Shown piece by piece: positions 17,039-25,481 of a stretch of 64,000 bases of DNA. Below the pieces are notes generated by a model. The model did not search any database. It had not been told where the DNA came from and saw nothing but the letters and a program-made list of their open reading frames with translations. The DNA comes from Streptomyces antibioticus (lineage in GTDB: Bacteria; Actinomycetota; Actinomycetes; Streptomycetales; Streptomycetaceae): the NCBI RefSeq assembly GCF_001514065.1, contig NZ_KQ948423.1, positions 434,001-498,000 on the forward strand. The letters run 5' to 3'. Positions within the stretch are counted from its first letter, which is position 1, and each line of letters starts with the position of its first letter. The position numbers and the translations under genes are program-made.

Positions 17039-17062
17039 TACCAGGATAAAGACACTCTGGTA
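17039..17062. promoter_or_regulatory. Candidate operator between regulator and exporter
   Basis: Inverted half-sites TACCAG (17039-17044) and CTGGTA (17057-17062) are separated by 12 bases. They lie in the middle of the 101-bp divergent spacer. The position suits binding by the MmyB-like regulator to control itself and the exporter. Confidence 0.45.
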
Positions 17063-17093
17063 CCAGTCTGAGGTCCGGCGGACTCTGGGGTAT

Positions 17094-18524
17094 GTGACCA
17101 CCGAAACCATCACCCCCCGTCACCTCCGCACCGCCGACGCGCCGCCCGTGCTCGGCGGCCTCGGTCTCTTCACGGTGCTGCTCGGCGCGGCACTGCCCCT
17201 CATCGACTTCTTCATCGTCAACGTCGCCCTGCCCACGATCGGCCGGGACCTGTCGGCGAGCGAGTCGGTCCTCGAACTCGTCGTGTCCGGGTACGGGTTG
17301 GCGTACGCCGTGCTGCTCGTCCTGGGTGGCCGGCTCGGCGATCTCTTCGGCCGGCGCCGGCTCTTCCTCGGCGGCATGGCGGCCTTCGGCCTGACCTCGC
17401 TGGCCTGCGGGCTCGCGCCGACCGCGTGGACGCTGGTCGCGGCCCGGGTCGCGCAGGGCGTCGCGTCGGCCGCGATGCTGCCGCAGGTGCTGGCCACCAT
17501 CCAGGCGGCGACGAGCGGACAGCGCCGCGCGAAGGCCATGGGGCTGTACGGCGCCACGGCGGGCCTGTCCATGGTGGCCGGCCAGATCCTCGGCGGGGTG
17601 CTGGTCGCCGCCGACATCGCCGGCACCGGCTGGCGCTCGGTCTTCCTCGTCAACGTCCCGGTCGTCGTCCTCGGCCTGGTCCTCGCCGCCCGTGCCGTAC
17701 CGGAGACCCGCTCCCAGCGCCCCGAGCCGGTGGACGGCCCCGGCACGGTCCTGCTGGGTGTCTCGCTGCTCACCCTGCTGGCCCCGCTGACCGAGGGCAG
17801 GGCGGCGGGCTGGCCGCTGTGGACGTGGCTGTCGCTGGCGGCGTTCCCGTTCGCGGCGGCGGCGTTCTGGGCGGTGGAGCGCGGGGCGGACCGGCGCGGC
17901 CGTACGCCGCTGGTCCCGCCGAGCCTGTTCCGGCTCGTGTCGCTGCGGCGCGGGCTCGTGATGATCGTGCCGTTCTCGATCGGGTTCAGCGGCTTCATGT
18001 TCGTGATCGCGGTGGCGTTGCAGCGCGGCGCCGGGCTGGGGCCGGTCAAGGCCGGGCTCGCCCTCGCGCCGATGGCGGTGGTGTTCTTCTTCACCTCGCT
18101 GGCGGGTCCGCGGCTGGTCGCGAAGTACGGCACGCGGGTCGTCACCGCCGGTGCCGCGATCCAGGCGGTGGGAGTGGCCCTGATGGTCCTCGCGGCATGG
18201 CGCTCCTGGCCGGACCTCGGACTGGTCGAACTGCTGCCGGGCGCGGCGATCGCGGGCGCGGGCCAGGCCCTCCAGCTCCCCGTGATCTTCCGCATCGTCC
18301 TCTCGGAGGTACCGCAGGCCCGCGCGGGCGTGGGCAGCGGCGTGATGATCACCACCCAGCAGTCCTCACTGGCCCTGGGCGTGGCCACCCTGGGCACCCT
18401 GTTCCTCTCCCTGGTCCCCACCCTGGGCATGCGGGACGCCCTGATCACCACCCTCCTCGCCCAACTGGGAGGAGTGGCGCTGACGGGCCTGCTGAGCCTG
18501 CGGCTGCCGCGGACCGTCGGGTGA
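17094..18524 (+). CDS. DHA2-type MFS drug exporter (second of three)
   Basis: 476 residues, about 14 membrane helices. The N-terminal LIDFFIVNVALPTIGRDL and loop GGRLGDLFGRRRLFLGG match exporter motifs D1 and A. It starts at a GTG and lacks a strong Shine-Dalgarno, so leaderless translation is possible. Divergent from the MmyB-like regulator gene with a shared operator-like repeat, which suggests inducible efflux of a toxic or self-made compound. Substrate unknown. Confidence 0.88.
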   Translation: MTTETITPRHLRTADAPPVLGGLGLFTVLLGAALPLIDFFIVNVALPTIGRDLSASESVLELVVSGYGLAYAVLLVLGGRLGDLFGRRRLFLGGMAAFGLTSLACGLAPTAWTLVAARVAQGVASAAMLPQVLATIQAATSGQRRAKAMGLYGATAGLSMVAGQILGGVLVAADIAGTGWRSVFLVNVPVVVLGLVLAARAVPETRSQRPEPVDGPGTVLLGVSLLTLLAPLTEGRAAGWPLWTWLSLAAFPFAAAAFWAVERGADRRGRTPLVPPSLFRLVSLRRGLVMIVPFSIGFSGFMFVIAVALQRGAGLGPVKAGLALAPMAVVFFFTSLAGPRLVAKYGTRVVTAGAAIQAVGVALMVLAAWRSWPDLGLVELLPGAAIAGAGQALQLPVIFRIVLSEVPQARAGVGSGVMITTQQSSLALGVATLGTLFLSLVPTLGMRDALITTLLAQLGGVALTGLLSLRLPRTVG

Positions 18525-18529
18525 GACTG

Positions 18530-18556
18530 TTCACGGTTCAGCGAACTCGCCGTGAA
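18530..18556 (+). terminator. Weak hairpin after the second exporter
   Basis: Arms TTCACGG and CCGTGAA (7 bp) enclose a 13-base loop, six bases past the exporter stop. The stem is short for a GC-rich genome, so it may only be a weak terminator. Confidence 0.35.
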
Positions 18557-18612
18557 GAAACCCCTGTTGATGTTGTGATTGCTGCACACTGCCTCACCGG
18601 AGGCGAGGCATC

Positions 18613-18819
18613 ATGTTGCAGATCAGCACGAGCAAGGTGAGCCGCTGGGACCAGCACGGGCGGGAGCATGTCGTCCAGGTGCTGCGCAAAGGCCCCCAGC
18701 GCACGATCAGATGCGACACCTGCGGCTGGAAGAAGGCCGCGCAGTTCCTGCCCTGGTTGAAGGCGGAGGAACATCTGCTGGAGGCCCATCAGGCGACGGT
18801 GAACCCGAAGGACGACTGA
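18613..18819 (+). CDS. Small conserved CxxC protein, function unknown
   Basis: 68 residues with a single CDTCGW-type CxxC pair in the middle and two histidines in LLEAHQ, so one zinc or iron site is possible. The ATG has GGAGG eleven to fifteen bases upstream (18598-18602), which supports real translation. Rich in basic residues; no signal peptide or membrane helix. I recall such short proteins as common in Streptomyces but without known function. Its stop is 14 bp from the convergent TetR gene. Confidence 0.65.
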   Translation: MLQISTSKVSRWDQHGREHVVQVLRKGPQRTIRCDTCGWKKAAQFLPWLKAEEHLLEAHQATVNPKDD

Positions 18820-18833
18820 CCCCTCAGGACCCC

Positions 18834-19421
18834 TCAGGCCCGCAGCCCCCGGACGAGAAGGTCCACGACGGCCTCGAACTCGGTCTGGATGTCGTGCCGT
18901 TGCCAGGCGGCGGCGTAACCGGGGTCGTGGAAGCGGCCCGTGGCGTGGAAGACGGCACGGGCGGTGGCCTCGGGGTCGGGGGCGGTGAAGACGCCGGTGT
19001 CGACGCCGTCCTGGATGATCCGGGCCAACTGGCCGGTGAGGTCGGTGAGATGGGCGCTCACCGCCTCGCCTGCCTCCACGGCCAGGACCTGGTAGGTCGC
19101 GAACAGCTCGGGATCGTCACCGGCCTTGCGGCGCTTGGCGGCGAACAGGGCGGCGAGCCAGTCGCGCAGCCGGGTCTCGGCGTCGTCACCGGACCTCACG
19201 ATCCGGGCCAGCACCTCGGTCGTACGGTCCAGCCACCGCTTCGTCACCGCTTCCCGCAGCGCCGCCTTGGTACGGAAGTGCCGGTAGACGCTGCCGTGAC
19301 TGACGCCGAGCGCGCGGGCCACGTCGACCACGGTGGCCTTGGCCGGGCCGTGGCGGCGCAGCACCTCCTCGGTGGCTTCGAGGATGCGCTCGGCGGTCAG
19401 GGTTTCGCTGGTGGCTGGCAT
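18834..19421 (-). CDS. TetR-family regulator
   Basis: 195 residues. N-terminal TetR helix-turn-helix with VVDVARALGVSHGSVYRHFRTKAALREAV at about residues 30-60, then a helical ligand-binding domain of the common actinobacterial type. It lies 25 bp downstream of the aldo/keto reductase gene on the same strand, and a perfect 15-bp inverted repeat sits just before that reductase. The simplest reading is an autoregulated reductase-regulator operon. Ligand unknown. Confidence 0.85.
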   Translation of the reverse strand: MPATSETLTAERILEATEEVLRRHGPAKATVVDVARALGVSHGSVYRHFRTKAALREAVTKRWLDRTTEVLARIVRSGDDAETRLRDWLAALFAAKRRKAGDDPELFATYQVLAVEAGEAVSAHLTDLTGQLARIIQDGVDTGVFTAPDPEATARAVFHATGRFHDPGYAAAWQRHDIQTEFEAVVDLLVRGLRA

Positions 19422-19446
19422 GCCTAGACCGTACCCGGCACCGCGA

Positions 19447-20460
19447 TCAGCGCTCGCTGTCGAGCATGGCCATCTGGGCGGGGGCGTACCGCTCGCCGAC
19501 CGCCGCGTCCGCCGGTACGGCGGCCTCGACGGCGGCGAGGTCGGCCGCGTCCAGCGTCACGTCCAGGGCGCCCAGGGCCTCGTCGAGCCGCGCACGGGTC
19601 TTGGCGCCGATCAGCGGCACGATGTCCTCGCCCCTGGACAGCACCCAGGCGATCGCGATCTGCGCGACGGAGACGCCCTTCTGCTCGGCGATCTTGCGCA
19701 GGGCCTCGACGAGTTGGAGGTTCTGCTGGAGGTTGTCGCCCTGGAAGCGGGGCGAGTGGGCGCGGAAGTCGTTCGCCGCGTACTGCTGGCCGGGCGTGAC
19801 ATGGCCGGAGAGCAGCCCGCGCGAGAGCACGCCGTACGCGGTGACGGCGATGCCCAGCTCGCGCAGGGTGGGCAGGATCTCCCGCTCCGGGCCGCGGGAG
19901 ATGAGCGCGTACTCGATCTGGAGGTCGGCGATCGGGGCGGTCGCGGCGGCCCGGCGGATGGTGTCGGCGCCGACCTCGCTCAGCCCGATGTGGCGGACGT
20001 ACCCCTTCTCGACGAGTTCCGCGATCGCGCCGACGGTCTCCTCGATCGGCACGTCCGGGTCGAGGCGGGCGGGACGGTAGACGTCGATGTGGTCGACGCC
20101 CAGGCGCTGGAGGGAGTACGCGGCGAAGTTCTTCACGGCGGCGGGGCGCCCGTCGAAGCCGTACCAGTCGCCGTCCGGACCGCGCAGTGCCCCGAACTTC
20201 ACGCTGACCAGCGCGTTCTCGCGCAGCGCGGCCGGGGCGGTGCGCAGGGCCTCGCTGACCAGCAGCTCGTTGTGGCCCATGCCGTAGAAGTCACCGGTGT
20301 CTAGGAGCGTCACGCCGGCTTCCAGGGCGGCATGAACGGTGGCGATGGACTCGGCACGGTCCGCCTCGCCGTACGCGCCGGACATCCCCATGCAGCCGAG
20401 ACCGAGGGGGAAGACCTGGGGGCCGGTGGTTCCGAGGGTGCGGGGGGTGTGTGTCGTCAT
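19447..20460 (-). CDS. Aldo/keto reductase
   Basis: 337 residues, a (beta/alpha)8 NADPH-dependent oxidoreductase. LDTGDFYGMGHNE supplies the catalytic Asp and Tyr, and LVSVKFG supplies the Lys. The position usually held by the fourth tetrad residue, His in QHRxD, reads PARLDPDVP here, so that His is replaced. Cofactor contacts near the C terminus are in VLSRGEDIVPLIGAKT. I start at the ATG at 20460; an upstream ATG at 20496 lies inside the palindromic operator and is unlikely. In an operon with the downstream TetR gene. Substrate unknown. Confidence 0.88.
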   Translation of the reverse strand: MTTHTPRTLGTTGPQVFPLGLGCMGMSGAYGEADRAESIATVHAALEAGVTLLDTGDFYGMGHNELLVSEALRTAPAALRENALVSVKFGALRGPDGDWYGFDGRPAAVKNFAAYSLQRLGVDHIDVYRPARLDPDVPIEETVGAIAELVEKGYVRHIGLSEVGADTIRRAAATAPIADLQIEYALISRGPEREILPTLRELGIAVTAYGVLSRGLLSGHVTPGQQYAANDFRAHSPRFQGDNLQQNLQLVEALRKIAEQKGVSVAQIAIAWVLSRGEDIVPLIGAKTRARLDEALGALDVTLDAADLAAVEAAVPADAAVGERYAPAQMAMLDSER

Positions 20461-20476
20461 GCCGTCCAGCCTGACA

Positions 20477-20512
20477 TGACAGCTGACAGATTTCAATATC
20501 TGTCAGCTGTCA
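20477..20512. promoter_or_regulatory. Perfect 15-bp inverted-repeat operator
   Basis: Arms TGACAGCTGACAGAT (20477-20491) and ATCTGTCAGCTGTCA (20498-20512) flank a 6-base spacer. It sits 17 bp before the reductase ATG. The size and symmetry fit two overlapping TetR-family sites, and the TetR gene two positions downstream is the natural ligand. It lies 43 bp from the end of the LysE gene on its other side. Confidence 0.7.
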
Positions 20513-20554
20513 CTTGTCAGCCAGCGGCCAGCGGCCGTCATCCGTCAGTCCCCG

Positions 20555-21169
20555 TCACCTCTCGGCCGTCGCCAGCTTCGCCCCGAGCAGGACGAACGAC
20601 CCCGCGAAGCTCCGCCGCAGCCACGTCATCACCCGCGGCCGGGAGATCACATGGCTGCGGACCGACGCCGCGAGCACCCCGTACGCGGCGAAGACCACGA
20701 AGGTCGCCAGCATGAAGACGCCGCTCAGGGCCAGCATCCGCGGCAGCGCGTGCGGCTCCCCGGCGCTCACGAACTGCGGCAGGAACGCGAAGAAGAAGAT
20801 CGTCAGCTTCGGGTTGAGGAGATTGATCAGCACCCCTCGGGCGATCACCCGGCCCGCGGAGGAGGGCGCCGGGGCATCCGGCTCGGCGGTGATCGCGTCC
20901 CGGTCCCGCAGACTCGCCCACGCCATCCACAACAGATAGGCGACACCGGCGTACTTGAGGACCTGGAAGGCGGCGGCACTGGCGTTGAGCAGCGCGGCGA
21001 GGCCGGTGACGGTGGCGAGGACGTGCGGCACGATCCCGAGCGTGCAGGCGAAGGCGGCGACGACGCTCGCCCGGCGGCCGCGGGAGAGCCCGGCGGCGAG
21101 GGTGTAGACGACACCGGTGCCGGGGGTGGCGACCACGACGAGGGTGGTGAGGAGAAAGGCGAGGCTCAT
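20555..21169 (-). CDS. LysE/RhtB-family exporter
   Basis: 204 residues, about six membrane helices. The N-terminal TPGTGVVYTLAAGLSRGRRAS matches the conserved first loop of LysE/RhtB amino-acid exporters, and LLNPKLTIFFFAFLPQF matches the family's second signature. It would export an amino acid or related small molecule. The ATG at 21169 has GGTGGAGG directly upstream; longer in-frame starts to 21235 run into the glyS terminator stem and are rejected. Stands alone, downstream of the glyS terminator. Confidence 0.87.
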   Translation of the reverse strand: MSLAFLLTTLVVVATPGTGVVYTLAAGLSRGRRASVVAAFACTLGIVPHVLATVTGLAALLNASAAAFQVLKYAGVAYLLWMAWASLRDRDAITAEPDAPAPSSAGRVIARGVLINLLNPKLTIFFFAFLPQFVSAGEPHALPRMLALSGVFMLATFVVFAAYGVLAASVRSHVISRPRVMTWLRRSFAGSFVLLGAKLATAER

Positions 21170-21190
21170 GCCTCCACCCTGAAAGCACGA

Positions 21191-21234
21191 TGGCCCTTGA
21201 TACAGGTCCACTACGGGACCCGCATCAAGGGCCA
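21191..21234 (-). terminator. glyS terminator
   Basis: Arms TGGCCCTTGAT (21191-21201) and ATCAAGGGCCA (21224-21234) pair perfectly. An inner GGTCC/GGACC pair (21205-21209 with 21216-21220) extends the stem. It lies 18 bases past the glyS stop on the minus strand. Confidence 0.8.
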
Positions 21235-21252
21235 ATGCGGCGGCTTCGCGTC

Positions 21253-22635
21253 CTAGCAGCCGACGAGGCGGCTCGCCAGGTAGCCCTCGATCTGGTCGAG
21301 GGACACCCGCTCCTGCTTCATCGAGTCACGCTCGCGGACGGTCACGGCATTGTCGTCCAGCGTGTCGAAGTCGACCGTCACGCAGTACGGCGTACCGATC
21401 TCGTCCTGGCGGCGGTAGCGGCGGCCGATGGCGCCGGCGTCGTCGAACTCGATGTTCCAGTTCTGCCGCAGCGCCTGGGCGAGACCCTTGGCCTTCGGGG
21501 ACAGCTCGGGGTTGCGGGAGAGCGGGAGCACCGCGACCTTCACCGGGGCGAGGCGGTGGTCCAGGCGCAGCACCGTGCGCTTCTCCATCTTGCCCTTGGC
21601 GTTGGGCGCCTCGTCCTCGACGTAGGCGTCGAGCAGGAAAGCCAGCAGGCTGCGGCCGACACCGGCGGCGGGCTCGATGACGTACGGGGTGTAGCGCTCG
21701 CCGGCCTCCTGATCGAAGAAGTGGAGGTCCTGGCCGGAGGCCTTGGAGTGCGCGGTCAGGTCGTAGTCGGTGCGGTTGGCGACGCCCTCGAGCTCGCCCC
21801 ACTCGCTGCCGCCGAACTGGAAGCGGTACTCGATGTCGGCGGTGCGCTTGGAGTAGTGGGAGAGCTTCTCCTGCGGGTGCTCGTACCACCGCATGTTCTC
21901 TTCACGCAGACCCAGGCCGGTGTACCAGTTCCACCGCTCCTGCATCCAGTACTCCTGCCACTTCTCGTCCTCGCCCGGCTTGACGAAGAACTCCATCTCC
22001 ATCTGCTCGAACTCGCGGGTGCGGAAGATGAAGTTGCCGGGCGTGATCTCGTTGCGGAAGGACTTGCCCATCTGCGCGATGCCGAACGGCGGCTTCTTGC
22101 GCGCGGCGGTCTGCGTCAGGGCGAAGTTGATGAAGATGCCCTGGGCGGTCTCCGGGCGCAGGTACGCGACGGAACCGGAGTCCTGGGTCGGGCCGAGGTG
22201 CGTGGAGAGCAGACCCGAGAACTGCTTGGGCTCGGTGAACTGGCCCTTGGTGCCGCAGTTCGGGCAGTTGATGTCGGCGAGGCCGTTCTCGGGGAGGCGG
22301 CCCTTCTTCTCCTCGTACGCCTCCTCCAGGTGGTCCGCGCGGTAGCGCTTGTGGCAGGAGGTGCACTCGGTCAGCGGGTCCGAGAAGGTGGCGACGTGAC
22401 CGGAGGCCACCCAGACCTCGGGAGCCAGGATCACGGACGAGTCGATACCGACCACGTCCTCGCGCGACGTCACCATGTAACGCCACCACTGGCGCTTGAG
22501 GTTCTCCTTCAGCTCGACACCCAGGTGTCCGTAGTCCCAGGCGGCGCGCTGACCGCCGTAGATCTCACTACAGGGGAAAACGAAGCCACGGCGCTTGCTC
22601 AGGCTGACGATGGTGTCGATCTTGTCGGCGGCCAC
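21253..22635 (-). CDS. glyS: Glycyl-tRNA synthetase (single-chain)
   Basis: Charges tRNA-Gly. 460 residues, the class II single-polypeptide type. Motif 2 is seen as [14 protein letters not shown] and motif 3 as [26 protein letters not shown] and the glycine-pocket segment are also present. A zinc-binding pair of CxxC motifs (CTSCHKRY and CPNCGTKG) occurs in the insertion near residues 90-130. The C-terminal anticodon-binding domain ends with [21 protein letters not shown] at 22635. It is divergent from znuA across about 155 bp, so the shared spacer carries both the glyS promoter and the Zur-controlled promoter. Confidence 0.96.
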   Translation of the reverse strand: MAADKIDTIVSLSKRRGFVFPCSEIYGGQRAAWDYGHLGVELKENLKRQWWRYMVTSREDVVGIDSSVILAPEVWVASGHVATFSDPLTECTSCHKRYRADHLEEAYEEKKGRLPENGLADINCPNCGTKGQFTEPKQFSGLLSTHLGPTQDSGSVAYLRPETAQGIFINFALTQTAARKKPPFGIAQMGKSFRNEITPGNFIFRTREFEQMEMEFFVKPGEDEKWQEYWMQERWNWYTGLGLREENMRWYEHPQEKLSHYSKRTADIEYRFQFGGSEWGELEGVANRTDYDLTAHSKASGQDLHFFDQEAGERYTPYVIEPAAGVGRSLLAFLLDAYVEDEAPNAKGKMEKRTVLRLDHRLAPVKVAVLPLSRNPELSPKAKGLAQALRQNWNIEFDDAGAIGRRYRRQDEIGTPYCVTVDFDTLDDNAVTVRERDSMKQERVSLDQIEGYLASRLVGC

Positions 22636-22753
22636 GGTGCTCTCTTCATGACGAATGGACGGCAGCGAATGACTCAGGTTACCGGCGCGGACACCCCCGG
22701 TATCAAATCGGTCCGGGCCTCCACCCCTCTCACCGGCCCCTTACCCAGGTTTG

Positions 22754-22791
22754 TTGACAACGGTTTCCATATTTGTTGAAAATGACTGTCA
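22754..22791 (+). promoter_or_regulatory. znuA promoter with Zur box
   Basis: TTGACA at 22754-22759, an 18-base spacer and GAAAAT at 22778-22783 form a promoter whose start would fall at the znuA ATG at 22791. TGAAAATGACTGTCA at 22777-22791 is a 7-1-7 palindrome close to the Streptomyces Zur consensus TGAAAATGATTTTCA. It overlaps the -10, so Zur-Zn would block transcription when zinc is sufficient. Confidence 0.7.
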
Positions 22792-23747
22792 TGAACGTAC
22801 GACGACAGCACATATCCGGGACCGTCATCGCGGCCGTCACCGCCCTCGGTCTCGGGACCCTCTCCGCGTGCTCCGGCGCGAGCGCGGCCGGCAACACGGA
22901 CAAGTTCGACGTCGTCGCCTCGTTCTATCCGATGGCCTACCTCGCCGAGCAGATCGGCGGGGACCACGTCCACGTCACCAGCCTCACCGAGCCCGGCCAG
23001 GAGCCGCACGACCTGGAGATCAGCGCCAAGCAGACCGCGCAGCTCCAGGAGTCCGACGCGGTGCTCTACCTCAAGAACCTCCAGCCCTCCGTCGACGACG
23101 CGGTGGCCCAGTCCGAGGTCAAGACCAAGATCGACGCCGCCTCCCTCACCACGCTGGAGAAGCACGGCAACGAGGTCGGCGGCCACGCGGCCGAGCACGA
23201 CGACCACGCCAACGAGGAACTGGCCGGCCTCGACCCGCACATCTGGCTCGACCCGGTGCGCTACGCCCAGGTCGCCGAGGGCGTCGGCAAGGCCTTCGAG
23301 AAGGCCGACCCCGACCACGCGGCCGACTACAGGAAGAACACCGCGGCCCTGGTCAAGAGGCTGGACGGCCTCAACACCCAGTTCGAGACCGGGCTGAAGA
23401 ACACGAAGACCAAGGTCTTCATCACCACCCACGCCGCCTTCGGCTACCTCGCCGAGCGCTACGGCCTGACCGAGGAGGCCATCAACGGCCTCGACCCCGA
23501 GTCGGAGCCCAGCGCCAACCGTGTCAGGGACCTTGAGAAGATGGCCAAGGCCGACGGCGTCACCACCGTGTTCTACGAGACGCTCGTCAGCGACAAGACC
23601 GCGAAGACCATCGCCTCCGACGCGAACCTGAAGACGGACGTCCTCGACCCGATCGAGGGCATCACGTCCAAGTCCAAGGGCGACGACTACTTCCAGGTCC
23701 AGGAGTCCAACCTCAAGGCGCTGCAGAGCGCGCTAGGCGCCAAATGA
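22791..23747 (+). CDS. znuA: Zinc ABC transporter substrate-binding lipoprotein
   Basis: About 318 residues. Signal peptide with lipobox LSAC at residues about 20-23, then a cluster A-I metal-binding fold. Metal ligands are suggested by EPGQEPHDLE (His), a His-rich HAAEHDDHANE loop as in zinc-specific ZnuA proteins, DPHIWLDP (His) and FITTHAAFGYL (His). Captures zinc outside the membrane. I start at the ATG at 22791; TTG/ATG codons a few bases upstream lie inside the Zur box. No Shine-Dalgarno is visible, which fits a leaderless message. First gene of znuA-znuC-znuB. Confidence 0.93.
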   Translation: MNVRRQHISGTVIAAVTALGLGTLSACSGASAAGNTDKFDVVASFYPMAYLAEQIGGDHVHVTSLTEPGQEPHDLEISAKQTAQLQESDAVLYLKNLQPSVDDAVAQSEVKTKIDAASLTTLEKHGNEVGGHAAEHDDHANEELAGLDPHIWLDPVRYAQVAEGVGKAFEKADPDHAADYRKNTAALVKRLDGLNTQFETGLKNTKTKVFITTHAAFGYLAERYGLTEEAINGLDPESEPSANRVRDLEKMAKADGVTTVFYETLVSDKTAKTIASDANLKTDVLDPIEGITSKSKGDDYFQVQESNLKALQSALGAK

Positions 23748-24517
23748 CCCACCCGGAGGAGTCCGTGTCCGAGCCCGTCATCTCCCTGCGCGGCGTCCGC
23801 GCCGACCTGGGCTCGCGGCCCGTGCTGCGCGGCATCGACCTCACCGTGAACCACGGTGAGGTCGTCGCGCTGCTCGGCGCCAACGGCTCCGGCAAGTCCA
23901 CGGCCGTGCGCAGCATCATCGGCCAAGTGCCGCTCGCCGAGGGCGAGATACGCCTGTTCGGCACCCCCCGCAAGGCGTTCAAGGACTGGGCGCGCGTCGG
24001 CTACGTCCCACAGCGCACGACGGCCGCGGGCGGTGTCCCGGCGACGGTCACCGAGGTCGTCTCCTCGGGCCGCCTGTCCCGCGCCCGCTTCGGCGTGCTC
24101 CGCAAGTCCGACCGCGAGGCCGTGCGCCGGGCCCTGGAGCTGGTCGGCATGGCGGACCGCGCGAAGGACTCGGTGGACGCGCTGTCCGGCGGCCAGCACC
24201 AGCGCGTGCTGATCGCCCGCGCGCTCGCCGCCGAACCCGAGCTGCTGATCATGGACGAGCCGATGGCGGGCGTCGACCTGGCCAGCCAGGAAGTGCTCGC
24301 GCACACCCTGGAGGAGCAGGTCGCGGCCGGTACGACGGTCCTGCTGGTCCTGCACGAACTGGGCCCCCTGGAGCCCCTGATCGACCGGGCGGTCGTCCTG
24401 CGCGACGGCTGCGTCCTGCACGACGGACCGCCCCCGAAGGCGGTCGGCCAGCACGCCCTCCCCGGCCACGACCACGTCCACCCCCACGAGCCGATCCACA
24501 CGGGACTGCTGAGCTGA
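23744..24517 (+). CDS. znuC: Zinc ABC transporter ATPase
   Basis: 257 residues. Walker A is GANGSGKST, the signature motif is LSGGQHQR, Walker B is LLIMDEP, and the switch His is in LVLHELG. It energises zinc import together with the membrane subunit encoded next. The start overlaps the znuA stop by four bases (ATGA) and its stop touches the znuB start, so all three genes are translationally coupled. The His-rich C-terminal tail (GHDHVHPHEP) may bind zinc and hints at the substrate. Confidence 0.94.
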   Translation: MTHPEESVSEPVISLRGVRADLGSRPVLRGIDLTVNHGEVVALLGANGSGKSTAVRSIIGQVPLAEGEIRLFGTPRKAFKDWARVGYVPQRTTAAGGVPATVTEVVSSGRLSRARFGVLRKSDREAVRRALELVGMADRAKDSVDALSGGQHQRVLIARALAAEPELLIMDEPMAGVDLASQEVLAHTLEEQVAAGTTVLLVLHELGPLEPLIDRAVVLRDGCVLHDGPPPKAVGQHALPGHDHVHPHEPIHTGLLS

Positions 24518-25419
24518 TGGAGATCCTCGACTACGCCTTCATGCAGCGGGCCCTGCTCGCCGCCGTCCTGGTCGGCATCACCGCCCCGGCCGTGGGCATC
24601 TACCTCGTCCAGCGCCGCCAGGCCCTCATGGGCGACGGCATCGGCCACGTGGCCATGACCGGCGTCGGCCTGGGCTTCCTGCTGAACACCTCGCCGGTGT
24701 GGATGGCGACCCTCGTCTCCGTCCTCGGCGCGGTGCTCATGGAGCTGATCCGCTGGTACGGCAAGACCCGCGGCGACATCGCCCTCGCGATGCTCTTCTA
24801 CGGCGGCATGGCCGGCGGCGTGATGTTCATCAACCTCGCCCCCACCGGCTCCAACGCCAACCTCACCTCGTACCTCTTCGGCTCCCTCTCGACGGTGTCG
24901 CAGTCGGACGTGACGGCGATCTGCCTGCTCGCGGCCTTCGTGGTGCTGGTCACCCTGGGCCTGCGCCGTCAGCTCTTCGCGGTCAGCCAGGACGAGGAGT
25001 TCGCGCGGGTCACGGGCCTGCCGGTGCGCGCGCTGAACCTGCTGACGGCGGTCACGGCCGCCGTGACCGTCACGGTCGCCATGCGCGTGGTGGGCCTGCT
25101 GCTGGTCTCGGCCCTCATGGTCGTCCCGGTGGCGGCGGCGCAGCAGCTCAGCCGCAGTTTCGCGGCGACGTTCGCGATCGCCGTGGCCATCGGCGTCACG
25201 GTCACCATCAGCGGCACCGTCACGTCGTACTACCAGGACGTCCCGCCCGGCGCGACGATCGTCCTGCTGACCATCGCGGCGTTCATCCTGACCACGGCCC
25301 TCGCCACCCCGCTGGCCCGCCGACGGGCCCGTGCGGCAGCCGCCGCACGGGCTGCCGGGGACCCCGCGGAGTGCGTGATTCCGGCCAGCCGGGAGCCGGA
25401 CGAAAAGGTCGGCGTCTGA
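24517..25419 (+). CDS. znuB: Zinc ABC transporter permease
   Basis: 300 residues, about eight or nine membrane helices, of the ABC-3 family that imports zinc and manganese. Family signatures are RRQALMGDGIGHVAMTGVGLG near the N terminus and MRVVGLLLVSALMVVPVAAAQ in the second half. Its ATG shares the final A of the znuC TGA stop. The C terminus is an Ala/Arg-rich cytoplasmic tail. The zur gene follows after 62 bp with its own ribosome-binding site. Confidence 0.93.
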   Translation: MEILDYAFMQRALLAAVLVGITAPAVGIYLVQRRQALMGDGIGHVAMTGVGLGFLLNTSPVWMATLVSVLGAVLMELIRWYGKTRGDIALAMLFYGGMAGGVMFINLAPTGSNANLTSYLFGSLSTVSQSDVTAICLLAAFVVLVTLGLRRQLFAVSQDEEFARVTGLPVRALNLLTAVTAAVTVTVAMRVVGLLLVSALMVVPVAAAQQLSRSFAATFAIAVAIGVTVTISGTVTSYYQDVPPGATIVLLTIAAFILTTALATPLARRRARAAAAARAAGDPAECVIPASREPDEKVGV

Positions 25420-25481
25420 CTGGGCACTGCGCGGGCTGGCACAATGGCCCGGCAGACGCAGAAGGTGTGAGGAGGCAACCG

